Part shown: positions 53,498 through 61,528 of the stretch, in pieces
Layout of the letters: each line of letters starts with the position of its first letter
How positions within the stretch are numbered: position 1 is the stretch's first letter
Source of the DNA: a virus
Length of the DNA stretch: 64,000 nt
Virus record (IMG/VR): IMGVR_UViG_3300042484_000873
Span: 25,585-89,584 of that record
Direction: 5' to 3' (one strand)
Translations under genes and position numbers: made by a program
The notes under the pieces: generated by a model
The model's input: the letters and a program-made list of their open reading frames with translations, nothing else
What the model was told of the DNA's origin: nothing
Database searches by the model: none

Positions 53498-54437
53498 GGT
53501 AAAATTAGTCAACCCGCATACTTATAACTTAGTTGAATGGATGTTAGGTAACGTCTGTAACTATGATTGTAGTTTTTGTCATATTGATTCTAAGTCAGGT
53601 GATAAAAAATATTTAGATATTAATGTATACATCAACACTTGTAGGAAAATTATTGAAGAAAGCGGCGATAAGAAAGTTTGGTTCAAGATAACAGGTGGCG
53701 AACCTACATTATATCCAAATCTTATAGAACTACTATCTTATATAAAAAGTACAGGAAATTATACATATCTAGTGACAAACGGTTCTAGAACGGTACGTTG
53801 GTGGGAAGAACTTAAAGAAGCAAATTGTATTGATCTTATTGCTATTAGTGTTCATCCGGAACAACACGCCGATATATCACATATTATTGAAGTTGTTAAC
53901 ATGTTTGATGATACACCTACATTGACGATTGCTAATATAACATGCCCGGTAAAATATTTTGCCGATGCTGTTAATGCATTTGATGAAATCTACAAAAATT
54001 GTAAAGCAATAGTTAGCTTGATTCAGATAAACGACGGAACCAATATGTCGGCATATTCACCTGAACAGATAGAAATTTTGTTATCCCATAGTGTTAAAAA
54101 AACACCTACATTACACACTAAGCCTGTGAGTAAAATACCAGTAAAATATAGATATAATTCGGGTATGTTAGAATATACATATGATGATGGCTCTACTAAA
54201 AGAGACTATAGTATAAATTTTGTTAAAAGAGGTGAGGATAAATTTTACGGATATACATGTGATGCTGGGAAGAATTTTATACGAATATCACATGATACTA
54301 TCCAACGTGCAGTCTGTGGGGTAGGTGAAAGATGGTCTATATATGATGATAAAATGTTTATGTCAGAATCAGTAAAATGTTCAAAATTAATTTGTAGCTG
54401 TACTTTGGATTTAATACAGACTAAAAAGTATAAATAA
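53484..54437 (+). CDS. Radical SAM protein with C-terminal SPASM/twitch-type domain, 317 aa
   Basis: Radical SAM motif CNYDCSFC at residues 25-32, then KITGGEPTLYPNL and NGSRTVRWWEELKE. The C-terminal auxiliary segment is YTCDAG, AVCGVG, CSKLICSCT. Paralog of the gene at 51483, sharing length and text blocks. It ends the epimerase/aminotransferase operon. The middle region has diverged, so the two may act on different intermediates. A late-type box overlaps its last codons. Confidence 0.85.
   Translation: MFPIEVKLVNPHTYNLVEWMLGNVCNYDCSFCHIDSKSGDKKYLDINVYINTCRKIIEESGDKKVWFKITGGEPTLYPNLIELLSYIKSTGNYTYLVTNGSRTVRWWEELKEANCIDLIAISVHPEQHADISHIIEVVNMFDDTPTLTIANITCPVKYFADAVNAFDEIYKNCKAIVSLIQINDGTNMSAYSPEQIEILLSHSVKKTPTLHTKPVSKIPVKYRYNSGMLEYTYDDGSTKRDYSINFVKRGEDKFYGYTCDAGKNFIRISHDTIQRAVCGVGERWSIYDDKMFMSESVKCSKLICSCTLDLIQTKKYK
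54429..54436 (+). promoter_or_regulatory. Exact T4 late consensus box (TATAAATA)
   Basis: TATAAATA overlaps the last codons of the radical SAM gene and lies 8 bases before the spanin ATG at 54445. Because the sequence also encodes Tyr-Lys-stop it could be chance, but late expression of lysis genes would be expected. Confidence 0.45.
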
Positions 54438-54444
54438 GGGTACT

Positions 54445-54948
54445 ATGTGGATACTATCAATACTACCCGACGCCGCAATACATATAATCTTTGGATTAGG
54501 TATTTTGGGCACAATCGCAGGATTCGTCCTAGGATTCATTCCTTTTGTCAAAACCTATAAACTAGCAATACAAGTCATTAGTTTGCTTGTTCTAGTATTT
54601 GGTGTCTATCTTGAGGGAGGTCTAGCTGACTATAAAGAGTGGGAACTCAGAGTCAAAGAGATGGAAGCTAAAGTAGCCCAAGCCGAGGCTAAGTCTAGTG
54701 AAAAGAATATAGAAATACAAGAAAAGATTGTAGAAAAGACTAAAGTTGTCCGTGAAAAAGGTCGTGATATTATCAAGTATGTTGATAAATGGAATACAAA
54801 AGAAATAATTAAAGAAGTAGAAGGTCCTGAAAGAATTAGGAGAGAAGAAGTTATCAAGTACATTGAAAACTGCCCTGTACCTAAAGAATTCATAGATTTA
54901 CACAATCAGGCCGCTGAGTTGAATAAGGCTGCGGAGGCAAAGAAATGA
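54445..54948 (+). CDS. Inner-membrane spanin-like (Rz-type) protein, 167 aa
   Basis: Two N-terminal hydrophobic segments (about residues 10-33 and 40-58) are followed by a long charged coiled coil (ELRVKEMEAKVAQAEAKSSEKN, VEKTKVVREKGRDIIKYV). The C-terminus ends in KEFIDLHNQAAELNKAAEAKK. Membrane anchor plus periplasmic coiled coil, directly followed by a small overlapping lipoprotein gene, is the layout of two-component spanins that disrupt the outer membrane at lysis. Two rather than one membrane segment is a departure from lambda Rz. Assigned by architecture and context. Confidence 0.65.
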   Translation: MWILSILPDAAIHIIFGLGILGTIAGFVLGFIPFVKTYKLAIQVISLLVLVFGVYLEGGLADYKEWELRVKEMEAKVAQAEAKSSEKNIEIQEKIVEKTKVVREKGRDIIKYVDKWNTKEIIKEVEGPERIRREEVIKYIENCPVPKEFIDLHNQAAELNKAAEAKK

Positions 54949-55211
54949 AATATCTATTAATTTCATTATTTTTTATTGCAGGTTGTTCTACTACAGTTCC
55001 TGTCACTCAAAAGTTTCCTAATGCTACACCTGAACTTATGAAGAAGTGTGAAGACCTCAAGAAGATTGAGGGTAACACCGTGGCGATTACTGAGATGTTG
55101 AAAGTAATCGTTCATAACTATACATTATATTGGGAATGCAGTGCTAAAGTAGATGGGTGGCAAGATTGGTATAATGCACAAAAGAAAATTTATGATGGTA
55201 TTGCAAAATAG
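54945..55211 (+). CDS. Outer-membrane spanin-like lipoprotein (Rz1-type), 88 aa
   Basis: Starts KYLLISLFFIAGCSTT, a short signal peptide with lipobox AGC and lipidated Cys14. The mature part is small and helical (PELMKKCEDLKKIEGNTVAITEMLKVIVHN). Overlaps the coiled-coil membrane gene upstream by 4 bases. With that gene it forms a plausible inner/outer spanin pair. Unlike many Rz1 proteins it is not proline-rich, so the role stays inferred. Confidence 0.65.
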   Translation: MKYLLISLFFIAGCSTTVPVTQKFPNATPELMKKCEDLKKIEGNTVAITEMLKVIVHNYTLYWECSAKVDGWQDWYNAQKKIYDGIAK

Positions 55212-55230
55212 TAGCATATTATTAGCATTG

Positions 55231-55247
55231 TGCTATATCATATAGCA
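55231..55247. repeat. Short inverted repeat (8-base arms)
   Basis: TGCTATAT-C-ATATAGCA, perfect arms around one base, between the spanin genes and the late box at 55271. No T run follows, so a regulatory or protein-binding site is as likely as a terminator. Confidence 0.4.
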
Positions 55248-55270
55248 ACCTAACAGTTGGCTTGATAATA

Positions 55271-55278
55271 GATAAATA
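55271..55278 (+). promoter_or_regulatory. Late promoter box (GATAAATA)
   Basis: GATAAATA lies 18 bases before the ATG of the fibre-like gene at 55297, followed by CTAGGG as a possible ribosome binding site. Confidence 0.55.
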
Positions 55279-55296
55279 CTGTATCTAGGGATTTTT

Positions 55297-56133
55297 ATGA
55301 CACAGCAAATCATTGATACGGGTGCAGTACCAAACGACGGTTCAGGTGATCCGTTACGCCAAGCCTTTGATAAGATTAATAACAATTTTGCAAACTTGTT
55401 TGCGCTAGCTCCCACAGCCAGTGTCGAGTTAGTTGACCCCAACCAATTCTCTGACGGTGACTCAAACACTACTAGTTCAAATTTCTCTGGCAATATTACT
55501 ATTAATGCCAACAATATCTATTTAGGTTCACAGTTATCTACTATACAATCAGATCCTACTGCGTCAATGTTAACATTTACGCAACCAATTGGACCTTATT
55601 ACAACCAAGAATATATTAATGTAGGTGCTACACCTAACGATGGTCAAGGTGACCCACTACGCACTGCATTTGAGAAGATTAATAATAACTTTAGTAACTT
55701 GTTCTATGTTGGAACTGTTACATCTAGCACTTACAGTATTGGACTAACACCTAATCAAGTTATCTTTGAAACTCCTGCTAACATGTTTTCACAAGCAAGT
55801 TTTCAAATTAGATCCAGTGATACAGGAACCCCTGATAGTCAAGATATCACGATTACTGCACAAATATCTAATGACAGTGCGAATGTAAAGTATACAGGTT
55901 ACGGAACTACTTTCTTTGGTAACGCATTGACACGCTATAACATGGATGTGTTTGGTGGTAATGTTCGTCTAATGGTTAATCCTATTGTAGACCAAGTGTT
56001 ACTACACTTTATTTCAGCACAAATAACCTTTGTTGGTGATACCGAAAACGGATTAAATATTGCATTAGATGGATATACTGATTCAGTAATGGATACCGAA
56101 GATGAATTTGAAATAACCACTGAAGCAAGTTAA
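55297..56133 (+). CDS. Tail-fibre/appendage-like protein, 278 aa
   Basis: Two copies of a motif typical of T4-like phage fibre proteins are present: DTGAVPNDGSGDPLRQAFDKI (from residue 6) followed by NNNFANLF, and VGATPNDGQGDPLRTAFEKI followed by NNNFSNLF (about residues 108-136). The remainder is beta-rich (FQIRSSDTGTPDSQDITITAQ, VFGGNVRLMVNPIVDQVLLHF). No enzymatic motif. Preceded by a late box. Probably a virion adhesin, short fibre or decoration protein. Confidence 0.75.
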   Translation: MTQQIIDTGAVPNDGSGDPLRQAFDKINNNFANLFALAPTASVELVDPNQFSDGDSNTTSSNFSGNITINANNIYLGSQLSTIQSDPTASMLTFTQPIGPYYNQEYINVGATPNDGQGDPLRTAFEKINNNFSNLFYVGTVTSSTYSIGLTPNQVIFETPANMFSQASFQIRSSDTGTPDSQDITITAQISNDSANVKYTGYGTTFFGNALTRYNMDVFGGNVRLMVNPIVDQVLLHFISAQITFVGDTENGLNIALDGYTDSVMDTEDEFEITTEAS

Positions 56134-56134
56134 T

Positions 56135-56539
56135 ATGAGAGCTAAAGAATTTATAACCGAGCAAAAGCTACAGGATGTGCATGATGGATTAGACATAGCA
56201 GATAAGTCACTTCCTAATACTTATATTATACCCTCATTACAAAATCAAGATTTTTATGAGTTATATAGATTTGGTGTAGCAATTGCAGCCGTAAGAGGTG
56301 AGAGTGGAATTAAAGACGGAGTCCAAAATGGCAATGAACCAGAGTTTAGAGCGACTAGTAGTTGGGGTGAAAATCAAATTGTTAGTTCGATGGATTCTGG
56401 TGTAGGTGAATTAATTGATAAAGCATTGGCTAAGATAGGTAAGTCTGGTAAAAAATCAGTCAGTAGCCCTAGTAGTGATGAGATGGATGATACACTAACA
56501 CAATCACCTGTAAGAGCCTTTAAAGGATATAAAAGATAA
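56135..56539 (+). CDS. Candidate internal head protein with capsid-targeting-like N-terminus, 134 aa
   Basis: Begins MRAKEFITEQK, resembling the capsid-targeting peptide of T4 internal proteins (MKTYQEFIAEA type) with an I-x-E site that T4 gp21 protease would recognise. The body is Ser/Gly/Asp-rich and ends PVRAFKGYKR. The next gene has the same kind of beginning and end around a different middle, so the two are paralogs. Overlaps it by one base (TAATG). If correct, the protein is packed in the head, trimmed and injected with DNA. No body domain recognised. Confidence 0.55.
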   Translation: MRAKEFITEQKLQDVHDGLDIADKSLPNTYIIPSLQNQDFYELYRFGVAIAAVRGESGIKDGVQNGNEPEFRATSSWGENQIVSSMDSGVGELIDKALAKIGKSGKKSVSSPSSDEMDDTLTQSPVRAFKGYKR

Positions 56540-56916
56540 TGAGAGCAAGTGAATTTATATCCGAAGCTAAGGTTGGTAAAATATCTAAACAGCAACAACA
56601 ATCTACCCGCGGTTTAAATATTTTTTCAAAGAAAATAGACAGCTATGATAGACAATATGATTTAAATCGTTTAATGATGGCTGTAGCAAGTAGCGATGGA
56701 ATAAACCCAATCAACATGCCTGCTGAAAGTTGGGTAGGTAAACACAACACTGCACATCCTTACACTAAAGAAGAACAAGATATGCTTAAGCTAGCATATA
56801 AAGCTGCCGGTTTAGAATATATAGATGTAAATAATGGCGATATGGATAGTGAAGAACTATCTGATACAAATGCTCAAAGCATAGTTAAACCCTTCAAAGG
56901 TTACAAAAGAAAATAA
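56539..56916 (+). CDS. Candidate internal head protein with capsid-targeting-like N-terminus, 125 aa
   Basis: Begins MRASEFISEAKVGK, again an EFI-x-E targeting/cleavage-like leader, and ends IVKPFKGYKRK, the same tail as the preceding gene. The middle (RLMMAVASSDGINPINMPAESWVGK, LAYKAAGLEYIDVNNGDMD) is unrelated by eye to its paralog. Conserved ends with variable middle fit a cargo family carried by a shared packaging signal. Downstream is a methyltransferase gene and then the terminase. Confidence 0.55.
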   Translation: MRASEFISEAKVGKISKQQQQSTRGLNIFSKKIDSYDRQYDLNRLMMAVASSDGINPINMPAESWVGKHNTAHPYTKEEQDMLKLAYKAAGLEYIDVNNGDMDSEELSDTNAQSIVKPFKGYKRK

Positions 56917-56968
56917 TTTCATTGTCAGTTTTGAGAATAAGTAATTATATCAAATTACAGGAATCTCA

Positions 56969-57658
56969 ATGATTGACATTAACAACACCCTCGACTTAAT
57001 CAAATTAAAATTCTACAATGAATGGTTGTATACTGCTCATATCTATGATGAGGGCAATAGTCCGATGCATGAAAATCTCACTAAACAGGTTATTATAAAA
57101 TACATAGATCCGCTAAATTTACCCAAAGATGCTAAAATCTTAGATTTGGGTTGTGGCCCTGGCTATTTCTTAGATGGAATGAAAGAGCGTGAATATACAA
57201 ATGTTACCGGAGTTACATTAAGTCCTGGCGACATTCAAATCTGTGAAAGTAAGGGTCATAAAATTGCAAAATATGATTTGAGTTTTATCCCACAAAAAGA
57301 CGGATATTTTGATGAAAGCGTTGACTTCATTTTCTTACGTCACGCATTAGAACATAGCCCATATCCTATCTTTAGTTTAATGGAATACAATCGTCTATTG
57401 AAACAAGGCGGCAAACTTTATATTGAAGTTCCTGCTCCCGATTGCGACCGTAGACACGAATGGAATTTAAATCACTATAGCATTCTAGGACAAAATCAAT
57501 TGGCAGCATTGATAACACGATGTGGTTTTAATATTGATGTGTTCAATAATCTAGAGTTTGATATTCAAGGTAAGAATGAGCAGGGTGAGGACTATGTAGC
57601 AAAAGAGAAGTTCTACTGTATTATGGTCACTAAAGCTAGACCATTAGACATTAAATAA
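56969..57658 (+). CDS. Class I SAM-dependent methyltransferase, 229 aa
   Basis: AKILDLGCGPGYFLDGM is the glycine-rich SAM loop (about residues 47-62), VTGVTLSPGDI the post-strand-2 acidic/ribose region, and FIFLRHALEHSPYP the motif 4 area. GGKLYIEVPAPDCDR and the C-terminal YCIMVTKA complete the fold, as in Methyltransf_11/23 proteins. The N-terminal ADoMet fold starts after a about 40-residue helical segment. It is isolated from the large modification island and followed by a strong terminator. Substrate unknown. Confidence 0.8.
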   Translation: MIDINNTLDLIKLKFYNEWLYTAHIYDEGNSPMHENLTKQVIIKYIDPLNLPKDAKILDLGCGPGYFLDGMKEREYTNVTGVTLSPGDIQICESKGHKIAKYDLSFIPQKDGYFDESVDFIFLRHALEHSPYPIFSLMEYNRLLKQGGKLYIEVPAPDCDRRHEWNLNHYSILGQNQLAALITRCGFNIDVFNNLEFDIQGKNEQGEDYVAKEKFYCIMVTKARPLDIK

Positions 57659-57660
57659 TA

Positions 57661-57683
57661 AAAAACGGCTCTGCCGTTTTTTT
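57661..57683 (+). terminator. Rho-independent terminator
   Basis: AAAAACGGC-TCT-GCCGTTTTTTT: a tight hairpin with a T tract, just after the methyltransferase gene and before the terminase late box. Confidence 0.85.
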
Positions 57684-57688
57684 GTGGA

Positions 57689-57696
57689 TATAAATA
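57689..57696 (+). promoter_or_regulatory. Exact T4 late consensus box (TATAAATA), 6 bases before the terminase ATG
   Basis: TATAAATA is followed by CTCACT and the ATG at 57703. No ribosome binding site is present between a terminator and the start, so a leaderless late transcript is predicted. Confidence 0.7.
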
Positions 57697-57702
57697 CTCA
57701 CT

Positions 57703-59250
57703 ATGAGTAATGCACCTTCACTAGTAAAAAATCCTTATACTAAAACAGTTTTCAAAACTGACAAAGAACTACAGGATTTTATTAAATGCTGTGACCCAGA
57801 CACAGGTTATCTATACTTTATGGATAACTTCTTTATGATACAACACCCTACTAAAGGCAGTATGGTCTATCATCCGTGGGCTTATCAAAAACGATTGATT
57901 GAAACATATCACAACTATCGTTACTCTATTAGCTTGATGCCACGACAGAGTGGTAAATCAACATCAGCCGCAGGATACTTACTCTGGTACGCTATGTTTG
58001 TGCCAGACAGTACTATCTTAGTTGCGGCACATAAGTATACAGGTGCACAGGAGATTATGCAACGTATTCGTTATGCATACGAAAACTGTCCTGATTATAT
58101 TAAAGCAGGGGTTACAACATACAACAAAGGTTCATTAGACTTTGAGAATGGTAGCCGTATTGTTAGTGCTACAACAACTGAAAACACGGGTCGTGGTATG
58201 TCTATCACACTATTATACCTAGACGAGTTTGCGTTCGTTAGACCAAGTATTGCTAAAGAATTCTGGACAGCTATTACTCCTACATTATCAACTGGTGGTA
58301 AAGCAATTATAACAAGCACACCAAACAGCGATGAGGATCAGTTTGCGTTCATATGGAAAGGTGCTAACAAGACTGAAGATGATTTTGGTAACACCACTGA
58401 AGTGGGAGTTAATGGGTTCAGAGCATATAGAGCACATTGGAGTGAACAGCCCGGTAGAGATGACAAATGGGCAGCCGAGATGAAGTCACAACTTGGTGAG
58501 GATCGTTTCAACCGAGAGATTGGTTGTGAGTTCATTATTGCTGATGAGACATTGATTAATCCAAACACACTAATAGCTATGGAAGGCATTGAGCCGGTAA
58601 GTCGCATCGGACAAGTTCGGTGGTACGATAAGCCTACCAAAGGTAATATTTATTGTGTAGGATTAGATCCAAGTCTTGGTACAGGTGGCGATCCAGCCGC
58701 TATTCAAATCTTTGAAGCAAATACTACTAAACAGATCGGCGAATGGAAGCACAATAAAACCGACATTCCAAGTCAAATCAAATTATTGTCTCAGATTAAC
58801 AAATACATAGCAGAATGCACCGGAGAACCTAACAACATCTATTACAGCATTGAATGTAATGGTATCGGTGAAGCCGCAATCGTGTCATTAAACGAATATG
58901 GAGAGTCGGGTATTCCAGGCATCTTTATCAGTGAAACAGGCAAAGGTCGTAGAGGATTCAATACAACTAACAAGAGCAAATTAGCAAGCTGTGCCAAATT
59001 CAAAACGTTAGTTGAAAGTAAGAAAATGACCATAAATAGTCGTAGTCTTATCAGTGAATTAAAAGCTTTTGTAGCACACGGTGGCAGTTATGCGGCTAAA
59101 ATTGGTGATACAGATGACTTGATTATGGCTAGCTTATTAGTAACACGTATGTTACAGCAATTAAGCGATTACCACTTTGATTTAGAGAATCAGATACGTG
59201 ACCACGATGAATTTGTCGCTCCTTTACCGTTCTTTGCGGTGATGAGCTAA
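57703..59250 (+). CDS. Large terminase subunit, T4 gp17 type, 515 aa
   Basis: The DNA-packaging motor: an ATPase domain with Walker A MPRQSGKST (about residues 79-87) and Walker B LLYLDEFAFV (about 167-176), then ITSTPNS as coupling motif. It is followed by a RNase H-like nuclease domain starting at GLDPSLGTGGDPA (about 320) with metal-binding Asp residues and DTDDLIMASLLV near the end. Shorter than T4 gp17 (610 residues) but with both domains. Transcribed from its own exact late box after a terminator. Equivalent to T4 gene 17. Confidence 0.92.
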   Translation: MSNAPSLVKNPYTKTVFKTDKELQDFIKCCDPDTGYLYFMDNFFMIQHPTKGSMVYHPWAYQKRLIETYHNYRYSISLMPRQSGKSTSAAGYLLWYAMFVPDSTILVAAHKYTGAQEIMQRIRYAYENCPDYIKAGVTTYNKGSLDFENGSRIVSATTTENTGRGMSITLLYLDEFAFVRPSIAKEFWTAITPTLSTGGKAIITSTPNSDEDQFAFIWKGANKTEDDFGNTTEVGVNGFRAYRAHWSEQPGRDDKWAAEMKSQLGEDRFNREIGCEFIIADETLINPNTLIAMEGIEPVSRIGQVRWYDKPTKGNIYCVGLDPSLGTGGDPAAIQIFEANTTKQIGEWKHNKTDIPSQIKLLSQINKYIAECTGEPNNIYYSIECNGIGEAAIVSLNEYGESGIPGIFISETGKGRRGFNTTNKSKLASCAKFKTLVESKKMTINSRSLISELKAFVAHGGSYAAKIGDTDDLIMASLLVTRMLQQLSDYHFDLENQIRDHDEFVAPLPFFAVMS

Positions 59251-59259
59251 GACAAAAAA

Positions 59260-59267
59260 GATAAATA
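59260..59267 (+). promoter_or_regulatory. Late promoter box (GATAAATA), 5 bases before the ATG
   Basis: GATAAATA is followed by CTATT and the ATG at 59273, with no ribosome binding site between. Same leaderless layout as the terminase and the gene at 10414. Confidence 0.6.
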
Positions 59268-59272
59268 CTATT

Positions 59273-61528
59273 ATGCCAAAAAACACAGAATCATTAAACC
59301 GCACCTTATTTGAACTATTGCATAGTAAAGGTCTAGATCCTACTATGTTAAGCACTTCAGGTAAGGAAATTCCAACACCAGAAGAAGCAGAAGTTTTCCA
59401 ATTCAACTTTGTCAAAGACGGAGAAGATTATGGAACAGTCACTATTTCTATTGACGGTTTACACAAGTTAACAATCTATTTTAGTGATGAGGTTGCTAAT
59501 AGTGAAAAAGAAGAATCAGAGTCTGATGACGTATCTTGGTATCAATTATTAAATCAATTGAAGAAGTTTTCACAAAAATATCAATTGAGTTTTGAATTAC
59601 GTAATGTAAGCAACTTAAAGCATGACATGGCAAAGAGAGAATATATGAAGAAAAAAGAATCAATCGCAGAAGGTTACTACCCAATGGGTAAAAAAGCAAG
59701 CTACAGTGATGCTGTACCTAGCGTAAAGATTGTGTTACAACATAGTCGTCAAATTGAAGAAGGCGAACAACGTTATCGTAACGTAGAACGTATCTTCTTA
59801 GAGAATGAACAAGGTGAAAGATTCTTAGCACCAACTACAAGACCCGGCATTGCACGTGTATATGCTAGACATATTGCAGAAGGTGGTAAGCCACATGATG
59901 ATCGTTGGAATCATATTGGTAGCTTGTGTGAAGAATATTCAAAGATGGCAGGATTTGTTCGTGCTACTTGTAATGGTCAATTTACAGAATCAACACAGAA
60001 ATTGATTGCTGAAGGTATTAATCATTATCAAGCATTGCGTGAGAGTCTAGGTAAACTAGCTGGTCACCGTGGTTACAATGCATACTTTGAAAGTTGGACT
60101 CCTCCATTAATGGAAGATGACAGCGACATGAGCAATATCAATGAATTGTTTGTACAAGAAACAGTTGATCCACGCATTGAATCAGTAATGCCTATCTTAT
60201 CTAAACTACAGAAGAAGATTAGTGAAATGTCAGAAGTTAACGAATTGAGTGAATGGGCAGATAAGTTAATTGAAGGTGATGAAGATATTGCAGACAACGA
60301 AGCATCTGACGATATCGACAATGCCGAATCAGAGTTGACTGAAGAAGAAAGTCTAACAAGCAATAACCCACAAGGTGTACCTGAAGATGAGTTAGTGCAG
60401 GAAGGTAAACCGAGCAAAACAGTTTTAGCAATGGCATATCTAAAAGCAGTAGTCATGGCTCCTACTGGAACACCAGAGAATGAAAGAATAAGAAATTGGC
60501 AAGAGGAGCTAGAAGACGAATTTGATATCGAAATGGACACCGCTACTCTTGCTCAAATGCTGCCACAATTTGATAGTATGCTACAGGCAGGCAAACTTGA
60601 CAAATTACAAAATCGAATGGCTAGTCGTGGCGAACTTGAAATAGGCGAGAGTCAACACGGTGTAGAAGAAGGTATCTTGGATACAGTTAAGAAAGTCGGC
60701 GGTAAAGTGTTAGATAAATTAGGTCACGGAAGTGATGAAGATTTACTAAAAGACTTGCAAAAGAAAGCAGGAGTTCGTGGTCCTAACCACGGTAAGCCAA
60801 GTATGGCACATAGTGATGTTGAGAAGCGTACTGACGAAGTTGACATGGGTCAAGCCGACAGTTCATTGAGAAGTGAACCAAAACAAAGTAATGATAAAAT
60901 GGATCACTTCACTGCGTTAGGCAAAGCATCAAAGAAAATGGGACATGACCATTATATGGATGTACCTGATGACAAACTTGAAGCACTTAAAGCAATGGTT
61001 AAGAGATTCAGAGCCGGTGAAGAAGTTGACGAAAGCGCATTACAAGCATACATAGGTGACAAGAAGTACGGTAAAGATGGTATGGATGCACTACGCAAAG
61101 CTGGACAAGAAGATGCTAGCGAAAAAACAATGCAAAACATTCGTGCTGAGTATAGCAGTAAAGAAGAACCTGTAAAAGAAGATGAGTTTGCAGGTGACTA
61201 TGCTACCGGTGAAGCAGGTCAATGGCGCAACAAAGGACCTAAAGCTAACAAGCCAGCAACAATTGGTGACTTAGTTGGTGAGAGCGACGGTGAATCAACT
61301 ACACACAAAGGTGGCAAAGTTGCACACAAAGACGGTGTGACAAAACATCAATCGGGTCCGGGAACATACGGTGGATATGATGCTAGTACCCATCCTGACA
61401 GCCCGGAAGAAAAACATAAACAACGACCTGGAGCAAAAACTGGACACAGTACTGACCAAATTCAGAAATTTAAATTCAGTGAAGGTCAAGATGATTTAGA
61501 TACTATCAGAAGATTAGTGAGAAAATAA
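59273..61528 (+). CDS. Large acidic/Lys-rich protein, candidate internal virion or prohead component, 751 aa
   Basis: No known family recognised. Residues 1-120 form a globular domain (FQFNFVKDGEDYGTVTISIDG). Residues 120-280 contain three exact IAEG tetrapeptides (131-134, 201-204, 245-248), matching the I-x-E cleavage rule of T4 prohead protease gp21. One lies in a basic context, KKKESIAEGYYPMGKK. The second half is highly charged and disordered-looking, with many Lys-Gly-Gly-Lys and Glu-Glu stretches. It is flanked by terminase and a low-complexity gene and has a late box. A processed internal head protein is inferred; expression as one chain is uncertain. Confidence 0.65.
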   Translation: MPKNTESLNRTLFELLHSKGLDPTMLSTSGKEIPTPEEAEVFQFNFVKDGEDYGTVTISIDGLHKLTIYFSDEVANSEKEESESDDVSWYQLLNQLKKFSQKYQLSFELRNVSNLKHDMAKREYMKKKESIAEGYYPMGKKASYSDAVPSVKIVLQHSRQIEEGEQRYRNVERIFLENEQGERFLAPTTRPGIARVYARHIAEGGKPHDDRWNHIGSLCEEYSKMAGFVRATCNGQFTESTQKLIAEGINHYQALRESLGKLAGHRGYNAYFESWTPPLMEDDSDMSNINELFVQETVDPRIESVMPILSKLQKKISEMSEVNELSEWADKLIEGDEDIADNEASDDIDNAESELTEEESLTSNNPQGVPEDELVQEGKPSKTVLAMAYLKAVVMAPTGTPENERIRNWQEELEDEFDIEMDTATLAQMLPQFDSMLQAGKLDKLQNRMASRGELEIGESQHGVEEGILDTVKKVGGKVLDKLGHGSDEDLLKDLQKKAGVRGPNHGKPSMAHSDVEKRTDEVDMGQADSSLRSEPKQSNDKMDHFTALGKASKKMGHDHYMDVPDDKLEALKAMVKRFRAGEEVDESALQAYIGDKKYGKDGMDALRKAGQEDASEKTMQNIRAEYSSKEEPVKEDEFAGDYATGEAGQWRNKGPKANKPATIGDLVGESDGESTTHKGGKVAHKDGVTKHQSGPGTYGGYDASTHPDSPEEKHKQRPGAKTGHSTDQIQKFKFSEGQDDLDTIRRLVRK

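Noticed and set aside
60073-60540. 155-codon Ser/Leu-rich minus-strand ORF
   Set aside because: Antisense of Glu/Asp/Ala-rich codons; no start signal and a Ser-repeat composition typical of shadow frames.
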